Numbered from the stretch's first letter, positions 1 through 6,159 are shown. The stretch is DNA of 7,410 bases from Cyanothece sp. UBA12306 (GCA_003448685.1 DLXW01000329.1:4772-12181); one strand, 5' to 3'. The notes: generated from the sequence alone by a model not told the origin. Made by a program: numbers and translations.

Positions 1-775
1 GTCGCCCATCTTGCCAATGCAAAGAAGACCGAGGATCATCAAAAGCAGTAACAAACAATTCTTCATCAGGTTGCAATTCAAAAATCAGTTTTCCGCCCGT
101 TGAGGTTTCGTAGGTACTTGGTAAATTATCCTGAACCCGAAGTAACCCCAAAACCTCATCATAAAACTTTAAAACTTCTTGACTATCATCTTGAATAATC
201 ATCCCCAAATGGGTAGCCTGACTGGTTTTAAAGAAAGCCATGGGATGAATTTGACCATAATTCGGGACATCATAATTAAACCTTTGAAAGAGAACTTGTC
301 GAGTCAATGGCTGTAATAACAACATCTCCCGCACCCCAATAATAGGATCAAGAAAAGGTTTTGCTTGGACGGCCTCATAGATAACCGTCCATTGGGGAGG
401 TAGATATTTAACAGGCATACCTACATCTATAGCCTTTTGTGCATGATTCCAAAGAGTCATCAGATCAGCAGTCAAAGTAGTTGCCCAACGGTTCCCTAAA
501 ACCTTCATCGATGTCATTTGTAACCCTTGATTAAGGGGTTTTTCCCAAACCATCAGACGAATTAAACCATGATCTGCCCCTTGATGGTAAAGTCTAATAG
601 AACGCAAGGATGAATTAACTTGATAAAGTTGGTCAGCAACGGGGGCAGATAAATCCCCAATGGAACCAATACGATAGCCAAATTGCTGCCAATATTGAAT
701 TAAAGGAAGAGGATCGGTTGTACCGATACAAACTTCATAGATACCTTGTATTGGGGCTTTTTGTGGTTGATTCAT
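1..775 (-). CDS. VOC (glyoxalase/dioxygenase) superfamily protein, C-terminus cut by window edge
   Basis: An open frame of 258 codons runs from ATG at 775 to the left edge without a stop, so the 3' end is missing. The protein begins MNQPQKAPIQGIYEVCIGTT. It seems to hold two vicinal-oxygen-chelate modules: one from about residue 11 (GIYEVCIGTTDPLPLIQYW) to about 155, and a second starting near residue 188 with HLGMIIQDDSQEVLKFYDEV, a typical beta-alpha opening in which a tracking helix leads to the phrase EVLGLL. VOC proteins bind a metal and act as glyoxalases, ring-cleaving dioxygenases or resistance proteins. The substrate cannot be told from this sequence, and I could not assign the metal ligands. 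The start lies 29 bp after the ruvC stop with no terminator between, so it is probably the third gene of the antiporter-ruvC transcript. No strong Shine-Dalgarno sequence precedes the ATG. The fold call is from pattern recognition; the exact family is unknown. Confidence 0.72.
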   Translation of the reverse strand, partial: MNQPQKAPIQGIYEVCIGTTDPLPLIQYWQQFGYRIGSIGDLSAPVADQLYQVNSSLRSIRLYHQGADHGLIRLMVWEKPLNQGLQMTSMKVLGNRWATTLTADLMTLWNHAQKAIDVGMPVKYLPPQWTVIYEAVQAKPFLDPIIGVREMLLLQPLTRQVLFQRFNYDVPNYGQIHPMAFFKTSQATHLGMIIQDDSQEVLKFYDEVLGLLRVQDNLPSTYETSTGGKLIFELQPDEELFVTAFDDPRSSLHWQDGR

Positions 776-804
776 GGGATTTTTAACCGTAAACTTTTCT
801 GATT

Positions 805-1293
805 TTACCCAATATTATTGCGCAGTCCGCAAAAAGCACTATAAGCAATAGCGATCGCATCAACAGAATCATCAATGGGCAAAGATTCGAGATCAAACAA
901 AGTTTGAACCATTGTAGCCACATCTTTTTTAGTTGCCCTCCCGTCCCCTAAATGACATTTCCAACTAGCTTGGTGTAGCATGACTGGGGTTTGTTGGATT
1001 TCTCGAAAAATAACCAAATTAATCACCCCTAAAGCTTGGAGGACTCCTCCTGCGGCTTTGATTTGTCGACTGAAAAAAGGCATTTCTATAGCCACTTGTG
1101 ACGGTTGAAAATCTTGGATTAATTCCATCATATCCCGTTCAATTTCCACTAACCGTTCAGAGGTAGACAAAGATTTATCAGTTTCGATCATGCCATAATC
1201 AATTAAAGTAGGAATTTCCCCTTCTTCTCCTTCTAAGATTGCCCAACCAATAATAGCCAGTCCAGGATCAATACCTAACCAAGTTTGTTTCAT
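805..1293 (-). CDS. ruvC: Crossover junction endodeoxyribonuclease RuvC
   Basis: This 162-residue protein is the RuvC resolvase, which cuts four-way Holliday junctions symmetrically in recombinational repair, working with the RuvAB branch-migration motor. The RNase H-like active site is complete: D9 in GIDPGLA, E70 in VAIEMPFF, and the pair D142/D145 in DDSVDAIAIA, matching the D-E-D-D layout and spacing of E. coli RuvC (D7, E66, D138, D141). An aromatic residue follows the second acid (F73), as with the stacking F69 of E. coli. GDGRATKKDV (about 116-125) corresponds to the conserved Gly/Lys junction-binding stretch. The length is near the family norm (E. coli 173). The ATG overlaps the stop of the antiporter gene as ATGA, so the two are probably translationally coupled. 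A weak GGTGAA about 8 bases upstream may help initiation. No RuvA or RuvB gene is in the window, which is common because cyanobacterial ruv genes are often dispersed. Confidence 0.95.
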   Translation of the reverse strand: MKQTWLGIDPGLAIIGWAILEGEEGEIPTLIDYGMIETDKSLSTSERLVEIERDMMELIQDFQPSQVAIEMPFFSRQIKAAGGVLQALGVINLVIFREIQQTPVMLHQASWKCHLGDGRATKKDVATMVQTLFDLESLPIDDSVDAIAIAYSAFCGLRNNIG

Positions 1294-3395
1294 GAATTAG
1301 GTTCACCGAATAAAACAAAGGAACAAGTCAATTTTTTGATTAGTTCTGTAGTCAAGTCGCTAACCCTTAAACCTCCGGCGGTACGACGACGGAAGGAATG
1401 TAAAATCACTAAATCAAAAGCACTTGAAGCCCTCATAATAACTTTAGCGACATCATCATGGGCAATAATTTTAATTTTACATTTAACCCGAAATTCGCTT
1501 TGATTAACTACATCCATCAATTCATCTTTAAACAGATTTATTTGTTCTCGGGGAGTGAGGCGATCGCAGACGTGCAGTAATGTTACTGTACAGTCATTAG
1601 CATCAGCAAATAATTGAGAAAATTGTAGAATATCAATAGTTGCTGCGCTAATATTTTTAACTGGAACCAAAAGACGACGGAGATTCATTGGCTGGTCTAA
1701 CAGACGCATAACCGCTACTGGACAGTGGGAAGACCAAAAAACGCTATCGATCACATTCCCAAATAATCGCGCCCTTAAGCCAGTGTTTTCACTCCATCCC
1801 ATAATAATTAAATTAGCATCTTTTTCCCTAGCAGTACGACTAATTCCTCTAGCTATATCATCATCAATACGAATAGTCGGTTCAGCCTCAACCTCAAACT
1901 GCTGACTGATTTCTGTAGCACGTTTGAGCAACTTCTGACTACGTTGGAGATTATGATTTAATTGAGGATCATCCATGTGAACATGGGCTGAAGCGATAGA
2001 AACAGGGACAATAAATCCTGATTCATGATGCGCCAATAATGCCCCCATTTCAATTAAATCCCGTTGAGTGCGAGGATTATAAATAGGAATAACCACTGTA
2101 AACGAAGATAATGGCTTTTCTGACTGTAATTGCGGTAGCCATTCATCTAAGCTAATTTCTCCCGTCCCAGACTCCGATTCTTTAGTATTAGTAGTTTTTG
2201 GCAAAGGTAATTTGGCAGCAAATTGTCCGGTTAAAACTGGTCCGAGAATCGAGGTAATGAGCATTAAAACAATAATACTATTAAAAACCGCTTCATTAAT
2301 CAGTCTTTCTCCTATGGCATTTTGCACTTCATAAGCGGCTAAAGCTGCGGCTAAAGTTGCTGCTACCTGGGGTAAGGACAAAGACCACATAGTCAGTGCT
2401 TCAAACCAACTATAACGATAGATTAATTTAGTGATCGATGCAGCTAAGAATTTAGCAAATATTAATCCCCCTACAATACTAAGAACTAGAGGTAATTGAA
2501 ATTGAATAGTTTTGACAAAGGCGGGAATATCTAATAATAATCCCATTCCCACGAAGAAAAAAGGAATAAATAAAGTGCCTCCCACAAATTCTACCTTCTC
2601 TTTAACTGGTCCATTTCCGACCACATCATTAACCGCTAAACCGGCTAAAAATGCTCCAACAATTTTATCAACATTAATGGCTTGCGCTCCCACAGCAGCG
2701 AGAAAGACTGCTAATAAAACAAATAGAAATTGATTACTTTCTTCATCTCCAGTACGCCGAAAATATTCTTTTCCCAACCAATATAAACCAAATAGTATGG
2801 CAGTTGCATATATAGCTAAAGCTAATAATTGAATAATTAGGCTAGTTACTGAAAATTCACCTCCGTGAATCGAAACACAAATAGCCAAAACCAATAAAGC
2901 AGCAATATCGGTAAAAATAGTCGCTCCAATTGTTACCATAACTGCTTGGTTTTTAACTACTCCCAACCTTTGAACAATGGGAAATCCTAATAAAGTATGG
3001 GAGGCTAAAAGAGAACCGATTAAAATTGAGGTATTCCAACCAAAACCAAATAGTTTTCCTGTTAGTGATCCGAGTATTATTGGCAAACAAAAAGTCATGA
3101 TGCCAAACCCTAATGACCGATCTTTTGTTTTACGAAATTCGGCCATATCAATTTCGAGTCCAGCAACAAACATTAAATAGATTTTACCAATATCTGAAAA
3201 TAGTTTAATACTTTCTGACTTAGGATCAAGAAAATGTAAGCCATCTTGACCTAAAATAACTCCTGCAAATAACAAACCAACTAAGCCAGGAAGCCGCAAT
3301 TTTTCAAAAATAGGTGGTAGGATCAAGATTACCATCAAAAGGATGGTAAAAGATACTAGGGGATTATTAGCAATTGTGGCTAAATTGTTCATCAT
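1290..3395 (-). CDS. CPA2-type cation:proton antiporter with C-terminal tandem universal-stress domains
   Basis: This 701-residue inner-membrane protein exchanges Na+ or K+ for protons across a cell membrane (family knowledge). Residues about 12-395 form the Na+/H+ exchanger fold with roughly 12-13 hydrophobic segments. Recognisable CPA2 marks are LPGLVGLLFAGVILG (35-49), the ion-site helix GATIFTDIAALLVL (157-170) and GAFLAGLAVND (247-257). The ion-site pair is Thr162-Asp163, one acid rather than the Asp-Asp of electrogenic NapA/NhaA types. A Pro-rich linker (about 396-430) leads to two cytoplasmic UspA-like domains (about 431-566 and 573-699). The first has a USP-like nucleotide-binding tail (IIMGWSENTGLRARLFGNVI), but its G-x2-G is not canonical. 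The architecture suggests gating by nucleotide or stress signals (inference). ATG at 3395 is followed at once by a second ATG at 3392; neither has a clear Shine-Dalgarno. The gene probably heads the ruvC-VOC transcript. Na+ versus K+ specificity cannot be read from sequence. Confidence 0.9.
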   Translation of the reverse strand: MMNNLATIANNPLVSFTILLMVILILPPIFEKLRLPGLVGLLFAGVILGQDGLHFLDPKSESIKLFSDIGKIYLMFVAGLEIDMAEFRKTKDRSLGFGIMTFCLPIILGSLTGKLFGFGWNTSILIGSLLASHTLLGFPIVQRLGVVKNQAVMVTIGATIFTDIAALLVLAICVSIHGGEFSVTSLIIQLLALAIYATAILFGLYWLGKEYFRRTGDEESNQFLFVLLAVFLAAVGAQAINVDKIVGAFLAGLAVNDVVGNGPVKEKVEFVGGTLFIPFFFVGMGLLLDIPAFVKTIQFQLPLVLSIVGGLIFAKFLAASITKLIYRYSWFEALTMWSLSLPQVAATLAAALAAYEVQNAIGERLINEAVFNSIIVLMLITSILGPVLTGQFAAKLPLPKTTNTKESESGTGEISLDEWLPQLQSEKPLSSFTVVIPIYNPRTQRDLIEMGALLAHHESGFIVPVSIASAHVHMDDPQLNHNLQRSQKLLKRATEISQQFEVEAEPTIRIDDDIARGISRTAREKDANLIIMGWSENTGLRARLFGNVIDSVFWSSHCPVAVMRLLDQPMNLRRLLVPVKNISAATIDILQFSQLFADANDCTVTLLHVCDRLTPREQINLFKDELMDVVNQSEFRVKCKIKIIAHDDVAKVIMRASSAFDLVILHSFRRRTAGGLRVSDLTTELIKKLTCSFVLFGEPNS

Positions 3396-3435
3396 CTAAT
3401 TTATCCAAGAGATAGTGGGGATATCAACCTTTACC

Positions 3436-3513
3436 CTAGTTTTTTCCGTCGAGGCGATCGCTTAATTCTTCGAGAGTAACATCTTGATCAGACCGGTCAG
3501 ATTTACGATACAT
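3436..3513 (-). CDS. Short 25-codon frame, possible surviving 3' end of a small host gene
   Basis: A frame from ATG at 3513 to TAG encodes 25 residues, MYRKSDRSDQDVTLEELSDR followed by LDGKN. It is hydrophilic and acidic, and reads like the C-terminal helix of a real protein. The frame stays open further upstream (APPCSVQ before the Met) until a TAA near 3556, inside what looks like an IS end, so the present ATG may be internal and the true N-terminus lost. It carries a HIP1 octamer (3454-3461), a mark of native cyanobacterial DNA. Its stop lies 40 bp before the antiporter ATG, so the intact gene may have led that operon. I do not recognise the family. It could also be non-coding leader sequence. 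Confidence 0.35.
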   Translation of the reverse strand: MYRKSDRSDQDVTLEELSDRLDGKN

Positions 3514-3631
3514 TTGTACTGAACAAGGAGGTGCAAGGGTCTTTGACGAATTTTAGCAGTTTTTCGCCCCTATCCCCTGGCTTTTTCCCGAGTAAAATTG
3601 GTCTGTAGGCTTCTTTCCATAAGGCTTGCAT
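3503..3631 (-). CDS. Small 42-codon frame at the inner edge of an IS end, function unknown
   Basis: An ATG at 3631, two bases inside the IS-end repeat 3634-3650, opens a frame of 42 codons ending TAA. The protein starts MQALWKEAYRPILLGKKPGD and continues with a basic helix-like stretch (GEKLLKFVKDP). Codon choice and amino-acid content look protein-like rather than random, and it overlaps the neighbouring 25-codon frame by 11 bases in another register. No Shine-Dalgarno is visible: the sequence before the ATG is the repeat itself. The best reading is a fragment of an insertion-sequence gene, or of a host gene fused to an IS terminus. I do not recognise the family. Confidence 0.3.
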   Translation of the reverse strand: MQALWKEAYRPILLGKKPGDRGEKLLKFVKDPCTSLFSTNVS

Positions 3632-3633
3632 CG

Positions 3634-3669
3634 TTTTTCAGCAAACCCTATTTAGGGTTTGCTGAAAAA
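3634..3669. repeat. Palindrome of two head-to-head 17-bp IS ends
   Basis: The arms TTTTTCAGCAAACCCTA (3634-3650) and its exact reverse complement (3653-3669) are separated by only TT. The same 17 bases occur again at 6141-6157. The motif, read outward as ...GCAAACCC-TA, behaves like the terminal repeat of an IS5-type element or a derived miniature element. The left arm would close an element lying to the left, and the right arm would open the one ending at 6157. The palindrome could also form a strong hairpin in RNA or single-stranded DNA; on the minus strand it precedes the 42-codon frame. Confidence 0.8.
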
Positions 3670-3797
3670 ATCTCTCAAAGATTTATGCTATTTCGCTCAT
3701 TTAATTTTGAAGACAGTCAATAAGTTTAACTTGTTTTAAAACTTTGAAATTATAATCAAAGTTAATACGTTGCTGACTTTTTAGTGTATCAGTTCTA
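3670..3797. other. Unassigned AT-rich stretch left of the complete IS
   Basis: No recognisable gene lies here. A minus-strand frame (3701-3802, 33 codons, starting MPRTDTLKSQQRINFDYNFK, stop TAA) takes its ATG from inside the IS terminal repeat, so it would be a chance fusion or the tail of an interrupted gene. An inverted repeat AACTTTGA (3740-3747) / TCAAAGTT (3756-3763) with an 8-base spacer could form a small hairpin. It is probably remnant mobile DNA. Confidence 0.4.
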
Positions 3798-3810
3798 GGC
3801 ATGGTTCAAA
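3798..3810 (+). repeat. Left terminal inverted repeat of the 1.7-kb IS
   Basis: GGCATGGTTCAAA matches the right terminus perfectly in inverse orientation. It lies 86 bp beyond the transposase stop codon. Confidence 0.8.
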
Positions 3811-3896
3811 AACGGCCAATTTGAGGTAACAAAACAGCAGAAATTTAGCCACCTTTTCAGTGACTACAAAGACAATACAAAAGAGAAAATTGAAGG

Positions 3897-5393
3897 CTAG
3901 ACTGCTATTTTCGGTTGCCGAAATAAATCAAATCCTAATAGTTCTAACCAATGAGAATGAGGTTGACCTGTTAATAATTCCGTCGGACTTTTCCCAACTC
4001 TTTCGGGATGTTCACTCCGCAGAAAAGTTCTATGATTGAGGAAAAAGCGTAATAAATCCAGATAATCATTCCCCAATGTTCTTCGCAAGAAAAAGTAATT
4101 TCTTAAGCGCGAGTTAAAATTCTCCACAAGGGAACTGGCTCTGGGAGTTTCTTTCATGGCTTGTTCTACGGCTTCAAACAGTAGATAAAATTGATAGCCA
4201 ATTTTTTGATGGAGTTCGTTCCAGGTTGACCAATAGGCATTTTCCTGTTTGTTTTGTCCTCTGAGAAGACAAACCTGACGAACCCAATACAACGGAATAT
4301 CAAAGCGTTGAGAAATCTCTGTCAGTTTTTCATCTAGCACCAGGGCAAAAGCCAGTAATTCTTTCTTTTGGTTCTCTAATGCCGTTCTAACGGGGCGAAT
4401 TCGGTGAAGGCACAGGGACTCTCGTTGTTTGAATTCAGCTACAATAAAATCCCACAACTCTGCCCGTTCAACACAATCAGGACAGGCCAAAGCCAAAACA
4501 TCTTCCTTAAGCCAGTCACAGAGTATAGATATGTCTTTAGCTAATATTATAGCTTTTTGTTCAGCACGACGGGCATTTGTTAGTTTTGTTGACCAACGGT
4601 TTCCTTGACCTTTGCTTTTCGCTTTTTCCATCTTCTTCTCGAGTTTTTCTCGTTGCCCGGTGCGGGCTTTGGCTCTTCTGTGTACATAGTTTTCTAATCC
4701 TTCGGTCTTGTGGAGAATATGAAAGGTATCTCCATGACAAGGTTTGCCAGGCCAAGCTGCCTCATGTCCTGCCCTGAGTCCCTTCCCCGCATCGGCAATG
4801 CTGAAATCTGGGTTTAGTCCTTGCTGGCTGGCTTCCAATAGATGCCACCCCCATGTATCTTCATCCCGATGGTCGGCACCGACAAGGAGATAGCAGTAGG
4901 TTGAGAAAGCATCTATGCCCGTTAAAACAGGTAGCCCTGATTGGAAGATTTCATCTTTCAATCCGACCTTAATCCCCGAGAAATCCTGGGATTTGTTGAT
5001 TTTCTGGGCTGTCTCTATCATTGAGGACACTTTATTATGAACCGTCCCCACACTGATGGGATAGTCGAAGAGATCCCTTAAGAATTCGACCACACCCCGA
5101 TAAGAACTATGGCAGATGAAGATTAACGCCAATATTACCTGAAATATCCACTCTTTTGTCACAGGAATCCAATATAGGATGTCTGACTCTTCTTTTGGTT
5201 GATTAAACCCTTTTTCTAACGCTTGATCTCCTTTCTTCCTCTGTTGGTACAGAAATTTTCGACTGACTCCTTCTCTATTGGCGATCACACTAATTGTTTG
5301 ATTAGATGATTGCATTTCCAGAAATAGTTTCTTTCGTTGCGCCGGGTTCAAGTTAGCAGCGACTGATGAGTTGCGAGTCATTCTCCTCCACAC
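3897..5393 (-). CDS. DDE-type IS transposase, 498 codons, family not firmly assigned
   Basis: This is the transposase of the surrounding IS, which would cut and join DNA at the element's 13-bp ends. Residues about 13-55 form a helix-turn-helix (NLNPAQRKKLFLEM, then IANREGVSRKFLYQQRKKG) for end recognition. A second small helical region (about 80-130) contains SVGTVHNKV. The RNase H-like core appears to start at GLKDEIF (D147), continue through GIDAFSTYCYLL and SIADAGKGL (D201), and finish with RASSLVENFNSRLRNYFFLR (E424). Assigning D147, D201 and E424 as the catalytic triad is my inference; D161 and D222 are alternatives. A long helical, charged insertion (about 235-400) separates the second acid from the E. 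The frame is intact, so the copy may be active. The longest frame starts with GTG at 5393; ATG at 5381 follows GGAGGAGA directly and may be the real start (494 residues). It resembles unclassified (ISNCY-like) elements more than any large IS family I can name. Confidence 0.88.
   Translation of the reverse strand: MWRRMTRNSSVAANLNPAQRKKLFLEMQSSNQTISVIANREGVSRKFLYQQRKKGDQALEKGFNQPKEESDILYWIPVTKEWIFQVILALIFICHSSYRGVVEFLRDLFDYPISVGTVHNKVSSMIETAQKINKSQDFSGIKVGLKDEIFQSGLPVLTGIDAFSTYCYLLVGADHRDEDTWGWHLLEASQQGLNPDFSIADAGKGLRAGHEAAWPGKPCHGDTFHILHKTEGLENYVHRRAKARTGQREKLEKKMEKAKSKGQGNRWSTKLTNARRAEQKAIILAKDISILCDWLKEDVLALACPDCVERAELWDFIVAEFKQRESLCLHRIRPVRTALENQKKELLAFALVLDEKLTEISQRFDIPLYWVRQVCLLRGQNKQENAYWSTWNELHQKIGYQFYLLFEAVEQAMKETPRASSLVENFNSRLRNYFFLRRTLGNDYLDLLRFFLNHRTFLRSEHPERVGKSPTELLTGQPHSHWLELLGFDLFRQPKIAV
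5382..5389 (-). promoter_or_regulatory. Shine-Dalgarno that favours the internal ATG of the transposase
   Basis: On the minus strand GGAGGAGA lies immediately before ATG at 5381. The GGAGG core is 3 bases from the ATG, closer than usual. The upstream GTG at 5393 has only AGGAAG about 20 bases away. This leaves the start unsettled, with a lean toward 5381. Confidence 0.45.
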
Positions 5394-5482
5394 AAATTTC
5401 GGTACGGTTGTTTCTTCCTAAGTATTGTGTATTACGCCTTCTTATTTCAAGCAGCCTACATCGTTTTGTTTTGTAACCCTGA

Positions 5483-5495
5483 TTTGAACCATGCC
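5483..5495 (-). repeat. Right terminal inverted repeat of the 1.7-kb IS
   Basis: TTTGAACCATGCC on the plus strand is the exact inverse of 3798-3810. The transposase start lies about 90-100 bp inside. Confidence 0.8.
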
Positions 5496-5699
5496 GAAAA
5501 AGCGACAAATTTCTCAGAAATAAAGGATAATATTGTTGAAGAATAAACCAAGCAAATTAGACCATTTATCTTGATAAGAATACTGGCGATCATCAATCTT
5601 TTTGATTAAGTGATTAATTCAAAATAGAAAAATTTCGGAAGGAATTAAAGTGCTTGAAAGTAAAGTATGTTGCTCATACAAGACATTAATAGAGTTTTT
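5496..5699. other. Unassigned AT-rich stretch between the IS and the IS982 remnant
   Basis: No gene is recognised in these 204 bases. A minus-strand frame from ATG at about 5592 is hydrophobic (MIASILIKINGLICLVYSST) and would run into the IS. If the IS were precisely removed, it would join in frame with the 33-codon frame on the other side. The part nearest 5700 should contain the 3' end of the IS982 element, but I could not identify its terminal repeat. Confidence 0.35.
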
Positions 5700-5951
5700 T
5701 TATTGATGTGTATAAGCAATTAAAACAGCAATTATATTAACCATAAAGTTAACAACACTTCTATGTCTTGAATGAGAAATTTGGGAAATATTTTTAAGTT
5801 GATCATTGACGGTTTCAATTAACGAGCGTTTTCTCAACATAATTTTATCTATCAGAGGCAGTAAACGATTTTTCATCTTTTTTCTGACAGGAGTAATAAA
5901 TTTAACACCCTTGGAGAATAGGTCTTCAAATAAGTCAGAAGAAATATAACC
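5700..5951 (-). pseudogene. C-terminal remnant of an IS982-family transposase
   Basis: Eighty-three codons before a TAA stop encode the end of an IS982-type DDE transposase. The fragment begins GYISSDLFEDLFSKGVKFIT, matching the segment after the family's DKGY motif. It continues with KNRLLPLIDKIMLRKRS and the catalytic-glutamate motif SLIETVNDQLKNISQISHSR (Glu46 of the fragment), and ends with a hydrophobic helix and AYTHQ. The two catalytic aspartates and the whole N-terminal two thirds are missing. A TAA stands where the Lys of DKGY is expected (5952-5954), and homology ends there. The piece cannot encode an active enzyme. It abuts, within about 8 bases, another transposase remnant on the opposite strand. 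Confidence 0.85.
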
Positions 5952-5959
5952 TTATTTAA

Positions 5960-6124
5960 AGAGAATCAAGAATTGATAATAGAATTGTGAGTTTAACCCA
6001 ACCCCATATTCGTCCTATTGTTAGAGGAAAAGCCGGGAAAAACGTTGAGTTTGGGGCCAAGCTTTCAGTTAGTTATTTTGAAAATTATGTTTTTTTAGAC
6101 CATTTGAGTTGGGATAATTTTTGA
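5960..6124 (+). pseudogene. Internal remnant of an IS5-type transposase
   Basis: Fifty-four codons in one frame carry the signature RIDNRIVSLTQPHIRPIVRG, then KAGKNVEFGAKLSVS and VFLDHLSWDNF. This is a well-conserved internal block of the DDE transposases usually annotated as IS5 family in cyanobacteria. The frame has a TAA just before it (5957-5959) and a TGA right after WDNF, where intact proteins continue with NE and the rest of the catalytic domain. Both the N- and C-terminal parts are absent. Only 16 bases separate the stop from the 17-bp IS end at 6141-6157, so most of the 3' half has been deleted. This is the only plus-strand coding material in the window and it is not functional. I am confident of the homology, less of the exact IS5 subgroup. 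Confidence 0.8.
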
Positions 6125-6140
6125 GAATTTTTCAGGGTAC

Positions 6141-6157
6141 TTTTTCAGCAAACCCTA
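6141..6157. repeat. Third copy of the 17-bp IS end
   Basis: TTTTTCAGCAAACCCTA is identical to 3634-3650 and inverse to 3653-3669. It closes the IS5-type remnant and marks the right border of the mobile island. Confidence 0.8.
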
Positions 6158-6159
6158 AT

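Larger units (their letters stand above)
3798..5495 (-). mobile_element. Complete-looking 1.7-kb insertion sequence with 13-bp terminal inverted repeats
   Basis: The ends are GGCATGGTTCAAA at 3798-3810 and its exact reverse complement TTTGAACCATGCC at 5483-5495. A second, subterminal inverted pair lies inside: GGTAACAAAACA (3825-3836) against TGTTTTGTAACC (5467-5478), 11 of 12 matching, at unequal distances from the two ends; these may be transposase-binding sites (inference). One intact transposase gene fills the element, leaving about 100 bp on each side. No direct repeat of the target is evident next to the ends (left flank ...GTTCTA, right flank GAAAAA...), so either the element duplicates no target, the ends are set a few bases off, or the flanks have changed since insertion. 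Length and single-gene layout fit an ordinary autonomous IS. Confidence 0.8.
3653..6157. mobile_element. Composite, partly decayed mobile island bounded by 17-bp inverted IS ends
   Basis: The segment opens with TAGGGTTTGCTGAAAAA and closes with its perfect inverse TTTTTCAGCAAACCCTA, and each GGG/CCC terminus is flanked by TA. Inside lie, in order, about 130 bp of unassigned AT-rich DNA, a complete-looking 1.7-kb insertion sequence, about 200 bp unassigned, an IS982-family transposase remnant (minus strand) and an IS5-type transposase remnant (plus strand) next to the right end. The simplest reading (inference) is an IS5-type element whose transposase was largely deleted, with other elements landing in it. 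An alternative is that the two ends belong to separate copies. The island lies between the M23 peptidase gene and the antiporter operon. Confidence 0.55.

Noticed and set aside
1285..3180. Several plus-strand frames of 67-73 codons opposite the antiporter gene
   Set aside because: They are antisense shadows of a well-supported gene, with no motifs or ribosome sites.
3526..3533. AAGGAGGT, a perfect plus-strand Shine-Dalgarno sequence
   Set aside because: The following GTG (3531) frame closes after a few codons and no plus-strand gene follows; it is the complement of minus-strand sequence.
3634..3669. Palindrome considered as a rho-independent terminator
   Set aside because: It can fold, but both arms match an IS end found again at 6141-6157, so an IS-junction origin explains it better; incidental terminator activity is not excluded.
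3740..3763. 8-bp inverted repeat AACTTTGA/TCAAAGTT, considered as an operator or terminator
   Set aside because: AT-rich arms, no T-run and no adjacent intact gene; weak structure inside decayed mobile DNA.
5400..5480. Possible -35/-10 promoter for the transposase (TTGAAA ... CAATAC or TAATAC)
   Set aside because: With TTGAAA as the -35, the hexamer at 17-base spacing matches the consensus poorly, and the better TAATAC is only 10 bases away; not supportable.
5652..5711. Plus-strand GTG frame of 19 codons preceded by GGAAGG at good spacing
   Set aside because: Only 19 codons, overlaps the 3' end of the IS982 remnant on the other strand, and has no recognisable motif; most likely chance.
3670..6140. 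CRISPR array, tRNA or toxin-antitoxin pair in the AT-rich intergenic DNA
   Set aside because: No regularly spaced repeats, no cloverleaf and no recognisable toxin or antitoxin motif; the DNA is accounted for by IS remnants and short unassigned stretches.
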